The position numbers and the translations under genes were made by a program. Under the pieces are notes generated by a model. That model worked only from the letters and a program-made list of their open reading frames with translations. It was not told the origin of the DNA and ran no database searches. Positions 1 to 10,952 of a DNA stretch of 64,000 nucleotides are shown here, in pieces; the first letter of the stretch is position 1; each line of letters starts with the position of its first letter. The stretch lies in contig NC_134684.1 of the NCBI RefSeq assembly GCF_024713945.1, positions 3,267,001 to 3,331,000 on the forward strand, in the 5' to 3' direction. This DNA is from Dermatophagoides farinae (Eukaryota; Arthropoda; Arachnida; Sarcoptiformes; Pyroglyphidae).

Positions 1-427
1 CAAACCAAACAAAGAGGAACCACCAGGACCGCCTTGAAGCCAAAGTAGCACGGGTACATCGGTTTTTTCTGTCTAAATACGATATTTGAAATTAGATATT
101 AGATAATATATTGTTATGAATACATACCAATGCAGGAAAAAACCAGAAAAACATATTCGAATCATAAGTCTTGTTTACGGTAAAAAATCCGGAATAACTT
201 TTCAAATCAAGACCAGTTAAGCCATTAACTTCACTTAAACGACGTCCTTTATCCAATTGACCGGATTCAATATATGGTGTTAAAAATAATGGTTTCGAAT
301 CAATTGTACCGATCAATCGATTAGCCGGTTCAGTTGGTGGATAAAGATTTTTTAGGAAAAAACCATTTGATAATCCAATGATCAATGTGATTATAAAAAT
401 TATCGAATTAATCTTAATCTTAATCAT
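1..427 (-). CDS. CPVL: CPVL-like serine carboxypeptidase, copy A (5' part only)
   Basis: This is the beginning of a secreted or lysosomal family S10 serine carboxypeptidase; the rest lies left of the window. Exon 1 (427-128) encodes a signal peptide (MIKIKIN... then a hydrophobic run) and the family's N-terminal region. An intron with GT-AG ends covers 127-73. Exon 2 begins at 72 and reads TEKTDVPVLLWLQGGPGGSS, the S10 oxyanion-hole motif, before the window ends. An in-frame ATG at 469 would add 14 residues, but the ATG at 427 gives a cleaner signal peptide. The copy is almost identical to copy B at an offset of 1,939 bp, with a few replacements in exon 1 (for example PPTEPANR against PPTETANR). 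Confidence 0.9.
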
Positions 428-764
428 TATGGTGTTATGAAAATTGACAACAGCAAAAATAAAATGCAATACGCTACAAATGATGATTGATTTTATTGTT
501 CCATAACCACATAAATCACTCGATCAATCTATAAATAACAACGTTGAATTGATGATAAAAAAATGCCATTACCTAGTTATCGATATGGATGGCCCTTTTT
601 TATTCTTTGCCCATGTAGTAACACTACTACATTTTAATCTAATCGCTTAATAATCATCATTTGATTTTAAATCAAAAGTTACATTTTTCATGTCTTTCAA
701 TTCAATTTTCCTTCTTGTCTACCACTGTCTGACAAGCATCATGTCTTTGTCTTTGAGTGTTTGC

Positions 765-787
765 GTGTGTGTGTGTGTGTGTGTGTG
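765..787. repeat. (GT)n microsatellite in the duplicated upstream region
   Basis: This is a pure GT run with a shorter counterpart at 2718-2736 in the other duplicate. The length difference is one of the clearest differences between the two copies. Confidence 0.9.
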
Positions 788-880
788 CGGACGGGTGTGT
801 TGGTGTTTTTAACCTGATGAATGCGTCATCAACAATCCGGATATTCATTTAGTCAGCATTGTTATTATAATCAGAAATGA

Positions 881-2366
881 TTAAAATGATTCATTTTTAA
901 CAAAACGTGTTATCATATCCGATGCTACTTTTGGCTGATCATATGGTAATATATGGCCAGCATTTCGAATAATCACCTGATAAAGATTACCAGCTTGCCG
1001 TACATAACCTGCAACTGATGGATTATTTGGACTAACACGATAAATTGAACGTTTAGCCATACGATATTCATCCGATCGTTTCCATTTTAAATGTCTTAAA
1101 AAATTTTCAGTTAATGGTGCAGCTACAATTATATCCAATTGACCAGTGTAAAACATTGTTCGATAGTTTTCATCCAATAATTGTTCAACCCATGGACTAA
1201 CACTGGCCATCACATCATGGAGTAGATATTCTAAAACAAGAAAAGACTCATCGCCAAAATGTAAATTGCCCACATGTATTGATTCACGTGTCTTAGCTGA
1301 TGCCAAGAATTTAGAATAATAACCAAAATCATCCGGTTGTCGATCATAAAGAATGTTGTAATAGAAATTCAAACCAGTTGCATTGTAGAAATATGATTTT
1401 CCATCAAAATCACCGACTAAAAGACGGTCAAATATCTGGGCTGCTTTTAACATCTGTCCATCATCAATGTATTTTATGGCCAGTCGCTGTTCTTCTTTGA
1501 AATGAGCACGTTGAATTTCATCGATTAAACCTACTTGATAGAGGTAATCTCCATAATCAAGCATATGTCTTGGATCGGAAAGGCCATCACCAATGGCTAA
1601 ACCTTGAAGATTTATGCCAGATTTCTCTGCTTCTTTGCCCATGTAGTGAATTTTATATCCAATAGCCGGAACATATTTTCCGGCATAGGATTCACCAGTC
1701 AAAAAGAATGGATTTCCTTTATATTCATAATAAAGTGTGAAAAATTGTCGTAAAGCTTCATAAAGATTTTCGGCAACATCTACTTCGTTTGTAGCATAAC
1801 CGCGATCATCTTTAGTGAAACTAAAACCGGTACCGACCGGATTATCAATGTATAAAACGGCAAATTCCCGATTCCAGGTACTATCACGCATATAAGGGGT
1901 TCCATTTGCCGAAACTTTGATTGGGCCATTTTCGACAAACAAACCAAACAAAGAAGATCCACCAGGACCACCTTGAAGCCAAAGTAGCACGGGTACATCG
2001 TTTTTTCCTGTCTAAATACGATATTTGAAATTAGATATTAGATAATATATTGTTATGAATACATACCAATGCAGGAAAAAACCAGAAAAACATATTCGAA
2101 TCATAAGTCTTGTTTACGGTTAAAAATCCGGAATAACTTTTCAAATCAAGACCAGATAAGCCAACAACTTCACTTAAACGACGTCCTTTATCCAATTGAC
2201 CGGATTCAATATATGGTGTTAAAAATAATGGTTTCGAATCAATTGTACCGATCAATCGATTAGCCGTTTCAGTTGGTGGATAAAGATTTTTTAGGAAAAA
2301 ACCATTTGATAATCCAATGATCAATGTGATTATAAAAATTATCGAATTAATCTTAATCTTAATCAT
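881..2366 (-). CDS. CPVL: CPVL-like serine carboxypeptidase, copy B (complete)
   Basis: This is a family S10 serine carboxypeptidase, which removes C-terminal residues from peptides in the secretory or lysosomal pathway. Exons are 2366-2067 and 2011-881, joined in phase 0, giving 476 residues, the length I recall for human CPVL. It has an N-terminal signal peptide, GGPGGSS near residue 116, the nucleophile Ser208 in GESYAGKY, Asp393 in YTGQLD and His453 in RNAGHILPY, so the catalytic triad is complete. The stretches DNPVGTGFSFT and GESYAGKYVPAI are typical of the CPVL branch rather than cathepsin A. The gene lies directly upstream of copy A in the same orientation, with 453 bp between the two coding regions, so the pair arose by tandem duplication. 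An in-frame ATG at 2408 is an alternative start. Confidence 0.94.
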
Positions 2367-2790
2367 TATGGTGTTATGAAAATTGACAACAGCAAAAATA
2401 AAATGCAAGACGCTACAAATGATGATTGATTTTATTGTTCCATAACCACATAAATCACTCGATCAATCTATAAATAACAATGTTGAATTGATGATAAAAA
2501 AAATACGATTGCCTAGTTATCGATATGAATGGCCCTTTTTTATTCTTTGCCCATTTAGTAACACTACTACATTTTAATCTAATCACTTAATAATCATCAT
2601 TTGATCATTTGATTTTAAATCAAAAGTTACAACATTTTTCATGTTTATCAATTCAATTTTTCTTCTTATGTCTACCACTGTCTGACATGCGTCATGTTCT
2701 TGCCCTTAAGCGTTTGCGTGTGTGTGTGTGTGTGTGCGGATGTTTTTAATCTGATGAATGCGTCATCAACAATCCGGATATTCATTTTCA

Positions 2791-4047
2791 TTTCAATCGG
2801 AAATAATGGAATTTTGAAATCTCCAAAAAAAAACAGTTTAAAAATTCAAAAAAAAAAAAAAATGCCAATCATTGCAACTATATTTATTGTTGGCAATCGA
2901 TTTTTGTTGTGACCAAAATCCTTGCCATAAATACACACACACACACACAAAATATAATGATTGGCGGTAAATTAAAAAGAAAAAAAGAAAGAAATCACTA
3001 CTATTAATATTTATTATAGTCAATCATCAACAAAAAAAAAATAATTGTTTATTTCATCGTTTATTTTGTGCTGAAATATTACGGATCTTTAAACAAAAAA
3101 AAAATGACTTTCAATATTTTACAATCGATGATGGTCACCAACCACCATTTAACTATAAATGATGATGGTGATAGCAACAACAACAACAACAACAACAACA
3201 AAAAATTCCAATTATCAGTCATAAAGTATTGTATTTCAGTATATTTTTTTTTTAATCCTATTAAAAATTTTCCCATATTTTTTCAAGTGTATGTTAATTA
3301 CAAAATAGCTTTAAGATAAACAAATCTAAGTGCATGAACAAAATGACAATGTATTATAATCAGCCGATAATCATCATAATTATCCTATCCTATCCAATTG
3401 ACTATTTAAGATCGGTTAAAATTTTTATTTTTTTTCATCGAAATCAATGATCGAATTTAATCGTTGAAATGTGTGTGTGTGTGTGTGTCTGTATATATCG
3501 AAATACTGGTTGAACACTCTTAACGTTCACTGAACAAGTACCGTCATCATCAAGGTTTGTATCGTATACTTTGATATAATATACAAAGAAAGCAGAAGAG
3601 AAAAAAAAATTTTCACTACTTATTTTTTTTTTTATGAAGCACTTTATCAAAATCTTATATCAGGCATTGTGAATTGTGATTATGATTATGATGATCGTGG
3701 TCTGATTGAATATATATACGAAATATCCGAAAACGAACTAGGTTCCTTAGCAGTTTGGTCCGGTTAAAAAATGTATGTATTTTTTTTTTTTTAATGTTGA
3801 GAAAAATTACTTCTAAATATAATCATTGTTTTGATTATGTTAAATAAATATTTGGCGCTTGATATCCAATATATCGTTTCATCGTGGCAATGGTGTGTGT
3901 GTGTGTGTAGTGTCTTTATAGTGTTGGTCGTTTCCTTCTGCATTTTATCAAAATTTTGTTAGTCGCTCTTCAAAAGAAATTCTTTCACTTTGTTTTTGAT
4001 TACCTGTGAATCCAGATCTAGAACTGAATTTTTAAAAAAAAACAATC
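2791..4047. other. Non-coding spacer with simple repeats; 5' flank of the nucleoside transporter
   Basis: The stretch contains poly-A and poly-T runs, a short (CA)n near 2935-2948, an (AAC)n run near 3175-3200 and (GT)n runs near 3469-3488 and 3894-3908. Short open frames here are low-complexity translations with no recognisable domain. The last few hundred bases probably hold the promoter and 5' UTR of the transporter that starts at 4048, but I see no convincing TATA box. Confidence 0.6.
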
Positions 4048-5660
4048 ATGGTTCGATCATCAGAAATCATGGCCAATGTTCCTATTGATAGGTATGTATG
4101 TTTATAAACATTGATATTGACAGGTGATTCATGATCAATCGTATTATATTATGATTATTATTAGAATGAAGATAATATTCATCATATTTTTCATCAATGG
4201 TATTGGAACACTATTACCATGGAACATGTTGATCAATGCTGATAAATATTTTGTCTCATATAAATTGAATGTTACCGATTCAACACCAACAATCGATAAT
4301 TATCGTAATTCATTTCTTTCCTATTTGGGTATTGCAAGTAAAGCGCCGAATATTTTGCTACAATTAATCAACATGTTCATCAGTACACAGTAATAAGTTA
4401 TTAATGTTGTCATTTTTTAGAATTTAAAATTTTCAAATTTTTTTTTTCACCATTACATAGGGGCTCTGTAAATCTTGGTTATCGAATCACATATTCATTG
4501 GTTGCACAAATCCTAGTGTTCATATTCATCATCGCAATGGCCATTGTTGATTCAAGTGGTTGGCCGTCGATTTTTTTCTGGTTGACTATGTTGTCCGCTG
4601 TTGCCATCAATCTGGCTAATGGTATCTATCAAAGTTGCGCATATGGTCTTGCAGCACGTTTTCCAATGAAATATACAAATTCCGTTGTGATGGGAATGAA
4701 TGTCAGCGGTACTATAGCTGCCATTTTGATGATCATATCGATTGCGTTATCACCTAAAGAGAATCTTGAGGCTTTGATTTTTTTCTCTTGTGCCGTAATC
4801 ATTCTGTTTATATGTTTTATCGGACAGTTTTATGTGAATAAAAATGTAAGTATCCCGTTTAAAATCATACTCAAATCTCGTAATAATCATCATTGTGATT
4901 GATTACTTGACAGGAATTTTATCGATTTTTTGCCACACCATCAATGCTGAATTCAAATCTGAATTTAATCAAAAGCATCAATGCCTGTCCAAGTTGTTTC
5001 GAAAAAGGCCATTCAAAAACAAGTAACAATAACTGTCCACATTTGAGTAGATCATTGGAACGTGCCGTATCGTATGATGGAAAATCATTTCATGATAAAC
5101 AACCATTGATTGAATCAAAAACACAACAATATCTTCAAGTATTTAGATCCATTTGGATGTTGTTATTAAACATTATTCTCATCTATGTGGTTTCATTATC
5201 ATTGTTTCCAACTGTTCACGCAAGAATCATTCCGAAAGATAATATCATATCATCGGCCTATTTTTCACCCGTTTTCTGTTTCCTATCATTCAATCTATTT
5301 GCCACTGTCGGTAATCTGATTGCACAATATGTTCAATGGCCTGGACCTCGTTATCTGATCATATTCAGTTTGATTCGTTTATTGTTCATACCATTTTTTT
5401 TATATTGTAATTATTATCCTGGCGATAGCTTACATCGTTCATTACCAGTCATTTTCAATAATGATTGGATGTACATTGTTGGATCAATCACAATGGCCAT
5501 TTCATCGGGATATTTATCTAGTCTTTGTATGATGTATGCACCAAAATGTGTTCCATCACATCTGGCAACAAGCTCTGGACAAATGGCAGCATTGACCATA
5601 TTGTTGGGCATTTTGATTGGTATAAATATTAGCCTTATTTATCCATGTTTGGTTAGATAG
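4048..5660 (+). CDS. Equilibrative nucleoside transporter (SLC29/ENT family)
   Basis: ENTs are plasma- or organelle-membrane carriers that move nucleosides and nucleobases down their gradient. Four exons with good GT-AG junctions (4048-4091, 4165-4389, 4461-4845, 4914-5660) give 466 residues, close to the usual 450-480. The N-terminal signature PIDRMKIIFIIFF followed by NGIGTLLPWNM is the classic ENT TM1 motif and is only restored when exon 1 is spliced to exon 2. TM2-TM6 follow in exons 2 and 3, including ANGIYQSCAYGLAARFP and MGMNVSGT. A Cys/His/Ser-rich cytoplasmic loop lies at the start of exon 4, and TM7-TM11 after it. The first ATG at 4048 was chosen; the in-frame ATG at 4069 is also possible. 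The substrate subtype (ENT1 to ENT3) cannot be decided from sequence alone. Confidence 0.93.
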
Positions 5661-5848
5661 TTATATATTGATTTTAGAATTGATCAAAAAACATTTTTTC
5701 ATTTTTTAATTGTTATTTTAATTGTTAAATTTTGAATATCATTCACCTGTAAACTGTTTTGTTCAAAAACGATTTTAAAACAAAATTAAATACATTATTA
5801 GTTCATTTACAAATATTATGATTATTATCATAAACCATATATTCATCA

Positions 5849-6646
5849 TCAATATTGATCATATCGAGCATGAATCAATGCCTGTTTGAAAATATCATCC
5901 ATAATTGTCAAATTTTTTATTGCCAATTGATAAAGTGTACCATAATATTGTTGAATTTGCCGAACGAATGTTTGAAAATTTATCCAACAATATTGTTCAC
6001 CATTTTTCAATTTTAATTGTACATCTTCCATTTGTGGTAACATTGTTACACGTGCCATTTGTTCAGCCCGTTGTTCATACACACATAATAAAAATGATTG
6101 CTGCCGATCAAGGCCATTGATAATTTCATTAACCGTTTCGTTTATTTTGTCTGCAACTTTATTTGTAAAATTATTTGTTTTACCATATGGTGGCCTCATT
6201 AAATTGAATATGAATCGAATTTCTGAACAATGCCATAAAAATTCATTTATTTCATCCAATAATTGGCGATGTAATCGAATAAATTCGTTCGATGATTTTA
6301 CCGGACCAGTTGGAAGAAGAATAGGATCATTACCGGCAGCAAAATGATCGCTAAAATCTTTCCGATATAGATTTTCATAGTTTACAATGTCCTCTTCAGT
6401 GGATAATTTTGGCATGGAATAAATAAATTTTTCCACACAGCTTGCTGTTTTACTTAGGTTTTCAATCGTATAATTTGGCAAAAATTCTTTAGTTATTTTC
6501 AACATTTTATGTGGACAAAATTCATATAAAAATTTCTTAATCTTATCTATGTGATCTTGAGTCAGCAATCGAGGATTTTCAGCTACACTTTTTTGATAAA
6601 AACTTTGTATATGATTGGCAACAGATTTCATCTGATCGGACGACAT
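5849..6646 (-). CDS. PSME3: Proteasome activator PA28/11S subunit, PSME3 (REG-gamma)-like
   Basis: PA28 subunits form a heptameric ring that opens the 20S proteasome without ATP. This intronless reading frame gives 265 residues from the ATG at 6646; the frame is open further upstream but only into low-complexity sequence. The N-terminal helix is followed by a short variable linker (roughly residues 80-115). The C-terminal domain carries the activation-loop region MRPPYGKTNNF, with the key Asn near residue 158, then the helix pattern RAEQMARVTMLPQMEDVQLKL and QQYYGTLYQLAIKN. The chain ends in Tyr, as PSME3 chains do. Invertebrates usually carry a single gamma-type PA28, which supports PSME3. 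Similarity is moderate overall, so the family call is firmer than the subtype. Confidence 0.82.
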   Translation of the reverse strand: MSSDQMKSVANHIQSFYQKSVAENPRLLTQDHIDKIKKFLYEFCPHKMLKITKEFLPNYTIENLSKTASCVEKFIYSMPKLSTEEDIVNYENLYRKDFSDHFAAGNDPILLPTGPVKSSNEFIRLHRQLLDEINEFLWHCSEIRFIFNLMRPPYGKTNNFTNKVADKINETVNEIINGLDRQQSFLLCVYEQRAEQMARVTMLPQMEDVQLKLKNGEQYCWINFQTFVRQIQQYYGTLYQLAIKNLTIMDDIFKQALIHARYDQY

Positions 6647-6803
6647 ACTTTTTTCAACCACACGCGAATACCAAAAAATAAAAAAATAAACAAACAAATT
6701 TCAAAAAAATCAAATTCAATCGGCTTTTATACAATTCTTTTCAAGAATTTTTTCAGAATAAAAAAAATAAGAAAAAAAAAATCAAAAATTTAATTTCATC
6801 AAT

Positions 6804-7668
6804 CTAATTTTTGTTCTTTTTAGCCAATGAAGCTTTTGAACCACCCTTTTTGTTTCCTACTTTTGACTGTGGTGCTGATGATTGTTGCGACGGAAATGTG
6901 GTCGAAGCAGTTTGTGATCCTGTTGCTGCTGATACGGCTGAATTTGCTTCCGAAGCAAAACCACTAGCGATTGAACTACCTACTTTACTTTTTGATCCTT
7001 TGTTTCCTCCTTTTGCTTTGCTTCCCACTTTACTAAGGGCACGACTGCCACCTGCCCCACTTAGCTCACTAGTAACAGCACTACCAGCACTCACTTCCGA
7101 TCCAATAGCTGAACCAGCGCCGGCAATAGATTGACCTTGAACAGCACTTGTTGGCTGAACATTACTTCCGGCATAGCTAGACAGTTGACTTGACATTTGG
7201 CTACTCATTTTACTACCAAGTGAAGTATCCATAGCACTGACCATTTCACTTGTAGCAACGGCTGAACTACCGACTGCTGAACTACCAATTGCTGAGCTAC
7301 CGACTGCTGAACCACCGGCTGCTGAACTAGGAGCCACTGAACTTGTAGCATTCGATGAATTTGGGGCAGCGGATGCTACATCGTATGATGATCCAGCCAC
7401 GGAACTACTACCATCGGCTGTACTAGAAGTTACTTTCGATGCATTGTCTTTTTTCGTTTCTTCGACATTCGACATTTTCGACACTTCCGATTGGTCAGGT
7501 TTTTGACTAGTGCTTTTTTCACCACCATCTGCTGTTGAAAGATTCTTTGTTCTGTTGGAACTTTCACGAACAGGTTCGATGTTTTCTGTATTGAAAAAAA
7601 TTTATTAATTAAAAAAAATAAATCAAATCAACTTGGTTTCTTTTCTTACTCGATTGTGCACAACCCAT
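6804..7668 (-). CDS. Putative N-myristoylated Ser/Ala-rich low-complexity protein
   Basis: I do not recognise this family. Two exons (7668-7650 and 7585-6804) join in frame to give 266 residues. The short first exon encodes MGCAQS, which fits the N-myristoylation rule (Gly2, Ser6) with a neighbouring palmitoylatable Cys3, so the protein is probably attached to a membrane. The body is dominated by Ser, Ala, Gly and Val, including repeats of GSSAV and GSSAI around residues 105-125, and the end is Lys-rich (KKGGSKASLAKKNKN). No folded domain is visible. It lies between PA28 and GRASP on the same strand. GRASP also starts with a myristoylation signal, but nothing else links them. Confidence in the splice is good because phase, donor GTAAGA and acceptor TACAG all agree. 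Confidence 0.72.
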
Positions 7669-7902
7669 TTTAACACAAGATTAGAGTAGAAAACAAGAGA
7701 AAAAAATCGCAAAATTTAACCCGAAAAAAAATTGAAATTATCCATCAATGCGAAAATGTTCAAGAAACTTATAGAGCAAAATGTTTGATTGTTGGCAACC
7801 AAATTTTATTCAATTAAAATAATTGTTGTTTTTTTTAAATTGTAAAAATTAAAAAAAGAAAAAAATGAATAGTACGAAATTCAATTGCAACCGCCGTAAT
7901 AT
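7669..7902. other. Short intergenic spacer
   Basis: This AT-rich gap separates the MGCAQS gene start from the GRASP stop codon. It probably contains the 3' UTR of GRASP and the promoter of the downstream gene. No distinct motif is visible. Confidence 0.5.
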
Positions 7903-9870
7903 TTATTGCGAAGGTGGTGGTGAAGACATCATCAGTGGTGCTGCCGATGATGATGGTTGTATTGTGTCAGATGTTACCGAAGGAGCTGAAGGTGTTGGTA
8001 CCATATTCGATGTGGCCGGATTAAACAATGTTGTATTCGTGTTCGATATAGGCGGTGGCATTACCAGTGGTGGTGGTGGTGGTGGTCCATAATAGCCGCC
8101 TGATGATGAGGTTAATGGAGGAAGCGAGGAAGGATAGGAGGCACCACCTGGAAATGTTGGTTTATACGATTGAAACGACGTTGTTGATGTTGATGATGAG
8201 CTATGTGGTGCTATAACTGATGATGGTGAAGGCATCGTGAACATTGGTGGCGGTTGGATTTGTCCACCCGATGCAAAAGGCATCGATGATGATGAAAAAG
8301 TTGGGGATGTATAGCTAGAAATGAATGGCGGTTGAATAAGAGCAGCCGACATCATTGTTGAACTGGATATTGGTGGTGGTGGTGCTGAGCATTCAAAATT
8401 CATTGATTGTCCAAATTGTTGCGATAGACAAGTGTTGACATATGATGATGATGTTGAATAGGGAGGAATCATCGATGAAGACAAATTAGGATTGATGTTA
8501 TTATTATAGGATGGAGCCGGTGTAAAATACGAAGTTGACGGATTGGTCGGATGGTGTTGATATAGATTTTTAGATAATAATGGGGTTGAAGCTGGATTAA
8601 TCATAGTTGGTGTTGCTTGTTTATCCACAGCCGTCGATGTTATTGAGGCTGCTGATGACGATGAAATTGAAGATGAAGACACGACAGATGGTACCGTGGA
8701 TGATGTTGTTACTACTGTTGGTCCCGACTGCTGCTGTTGTTGTCGTTCACCACTCATATCCGTTATGCTTGATGATAATGGCGTGGATAAAGGCAGGGGC
8801 TTAGGCATTGACATTTCATTGGACTGTCCAGTAATAAGATTTCCAGTATAAAGTCGATTTATATCCGATGGTGGTTGCTTGTTTTGCTGTACTTCATCAC
8901 CTGTGTGACCTGTGATGGTTGGTTTTGAAGAAACAGGCACAGTACCGATTGTTGATTGCGAAGTAACGTCCGACAATAATGGAGAGGTTTCTTGATTATT
9001 AGATTTTGGCCGTGGAATTCGATGTAAATAACCATAACCAATGTCACAACCAAGTAGACCGGAACCTCCCCAGTTACTGAATTTAATCCAAATTATTAAT
9101 GATTTTAAAAACTTAAAGGAAAAAATACTTACGAATTAGGCACAATTGTAACCTCACGACATGAATCCGTATCAATATTGTATACAAACAATTTCAATGA
9201 TTTACCTTCATATGTTTGTATCAAATTGAATATATCGTCATTCTATTTGAATTGAAAAATTTTTAGTTTTTATTTATTAAATTCAATATATAAAAAAGAG
9301 ATTACTTACATCCTGTAGGAATGAATCGGCACCAATAATATAATCTCGATGAGCTTTCAATCCGGCAATATCGGCCGGTGAATTTGGAGCGATATCCAAC
9401 ACATGCCATACATTTTCATCAGCATTTTCAAACGATGCATAACGTATGCTTACACCCAATAATCCTTGACCATTCCAATTATTAGTAGGAACAATATCAA
9501 CCTGACGTACGTTTTGATATTTTGAATTATACACTAACAAACGAAGTGATTTATCCACATGGGATTTTAATATATCTTTTAGATCATCATTCATTTGATT
9601 CTGTATTGAATGTTTAAAGCAAAAAAAATTATTAACCAATTAATAATTGGCATTAATTGATTTAGACTCACAAGACGAGTATTGCCGGCTACAATTATAT
9701 AATCAAAATATGGTTCTAAACCTGCTCTGGAACCAGGAGAATCATCTTGTACCTATATAAAGACATATTGGACAAAATTTTAATTCCAAGAAACAAATAT
9801 TCTATACCTTTAAAACATGAAAACCTTCAGTACCACCACCGGGAATTTCCGTAGATTGTGATCCACCCAT
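7903..9870 (-). CDS. GORASP2: Golgi reassembly-stacking protein (GRASP55/65)
   Basis: GRASPs tether and stack Golgi cisternae through trans-oligomerising PDZ domains and act in unconventional secretion. Five exons (9870-9808, 9752-9672, 9600-9310, 9242-9133, 9076-7903) keep phase and give 572 residues. The N-terminus [20 protein letters not shown] is the myristoylated GRASP signature. PDZ1 covers about residues 15-105 and includes [19 protein letters not shown]2 covers about 110-205 and includes [27 protein letters not shown] and [20 protein letters not shown]. The rest is a long Ser/Pro/Thr-rich tail, the expected regulatory SPR region. Arthropods normally have one GRASP, so GORASP2 is used as the nearest symbol without claiming orthology to 55 rather than 65. 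Confidence 0.95.
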
Positions 9871-10730
9871 AATAATATTATATTTATTTATCGATAAATA
9901 AAGATATTTCAGTCAATATGAGATGAAAAAAACAAAAAATTAAAAAAAAGGATAATATAATATGTCGGCAACAAATTATAAAAAAAAAAAAATTCGAAAC
10001 TCAACAGACGGCTGAAGTTTACACGTCAGGCTTTAAGAAAACAGGCTAGTCACATTCATAGATGACATTACGGGGGGAATAATGTGTGTGTCTGGCCATT
10101 GATGAAATCCATATCCATATATATATTATATATATTCTTTAATATTCACATGTAGTAGTGGTAACATTGATCAGTGAATTCCAACTTTCGGTCCTAGAAA
10201 AAACTTTGATATTCTATTCTATTATATATCACAATTAAGTTAGATTTACTTGTATTCGAAACAAACATATTTTGATGATGGTTAGGTTAGAAAGTTGGAT
10301 ACCACTGATTTGGATCAAAATCTTGGGGGGTGGGCAAAGAGGAAAACTGTACTAAACTATGCTCAACACTCAATGGTTAATGCAATCAATTCAAGTTCTC
10401 ATTCGTCGTATTCTAATTCTATCGAATTATAAATTTTGTTCATCATATATTCAACTTTGAAAGTGTTAAAGATAACAATATAAATTCTTTAAATTGATTT
10501 TTGATTCTGTAATCAATCATTGTCATCATCATCAAAAAAAAGAGAGAAAAAGAAAGAAAGAGAGTTAGTAGTAGTAGTAGTAGTAATGTTTGTCGATCAT
10601 ATCACAGAAGAAAAAAAAAAAATAACACGCCGCCTAATTGAGTAGTAATAAAAAGAAAAAAAAATTCATTCCATTTTAGAATCTTCTATTTGATTTGAGA
10701 TTCGATTCCTGTTTATAATATATATAATAA
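9871..10730. other. Non-coding spacer upstream of GRASP
   Basis: The stretch is AT-rich with short simple repeats, including (TAG)n near 10566-10583 and purine-rich GAAA runs. It has no plausible gene and presumably contains the GRASP promoter near its left end. It stops abruptly at 10731, where base composition changes to GC-rich Helitron sequence. Confidence 0.6.
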
Positions 10731-10741
10731 CCAGCCCGAGA

Positions 10742-10760
10742 ACAGGCGCTTCGCGCCTGT
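10742..10760 (-). terminator. Helitron 3' terminal hairpin
   Basis: A perfect 8-bp stem (acaggcgc with gcgcctgt) closes a 3-nt loop. It ends 7 nt before the terminal CTGG on the minus strand. Such hairpins mark the end of rolling-circle replication in Helitrons. Here the structure is read directly from sequence and its function is inferred from family knowledge. Confidence 0.75.
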
Positions 10761-10786
10761 CCTGGTCTGGCCCTGCGGGGCTGACT

Positions 10787-10952
10787 CCTTGACGGTCAAT
10801 ATAACTGGATACCCGCAGGGGTGGCGGCTGCGCCGCCCCCCTGCTTGGTATCCAGTCAAAGGTATCAATCCTTGACGGTCAATATAGCTGGATACCCGCA
10901 GGTGTGGCGGCTGCGCCGCCCCCCTGCTTGGTACCCAGCCAAAGGTGTCAAT
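10787..10952. repeat. Two tandem 83-bp GC-rich palindromic repeats
   Basis: Units 10787-10869 and 10870-10952 differ at only a few positions. Each contains a 51-nt inverted repeat (10805-10855 and 10888-10938) whose arms run ctggatacc ... ggtatccag and gcaggggtggcggc ... gccgcccccctgc, so each unit can fold into a long hairpin. GC content is far above the flanks. Their position inside the 3' part of the Helitron suggests they belong to that element, although a host or foreign origin cannot be excluded. Confidence 0.85.

Larger units (their letters stand above)
1..2790. repeat. Tandem segmental duplication carrying CPVL and its upstream region
   Basis: Bases 1 to about 850 repeat as 1940 to about 2787. 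The match includes exon 1, the intron, the start of exon 2 and about 400 bp of upstream non-coding DNA. Differences are scattered substitutions, small indels and a different (GT)n length. Similarity ends just after the shared run ending in atccggatattcattt. Conservation of the intron and non-coding flank at this level implies a recent duplication or ongoing gene conversion. Confidence 0.92.

Noticed and set aside
2069-2263. Plus-strand frame opposite the first exon of carboxypeptidase copy B
   Set aside because: It is antisense to a well-supported exon and lacks any recognisable domain.
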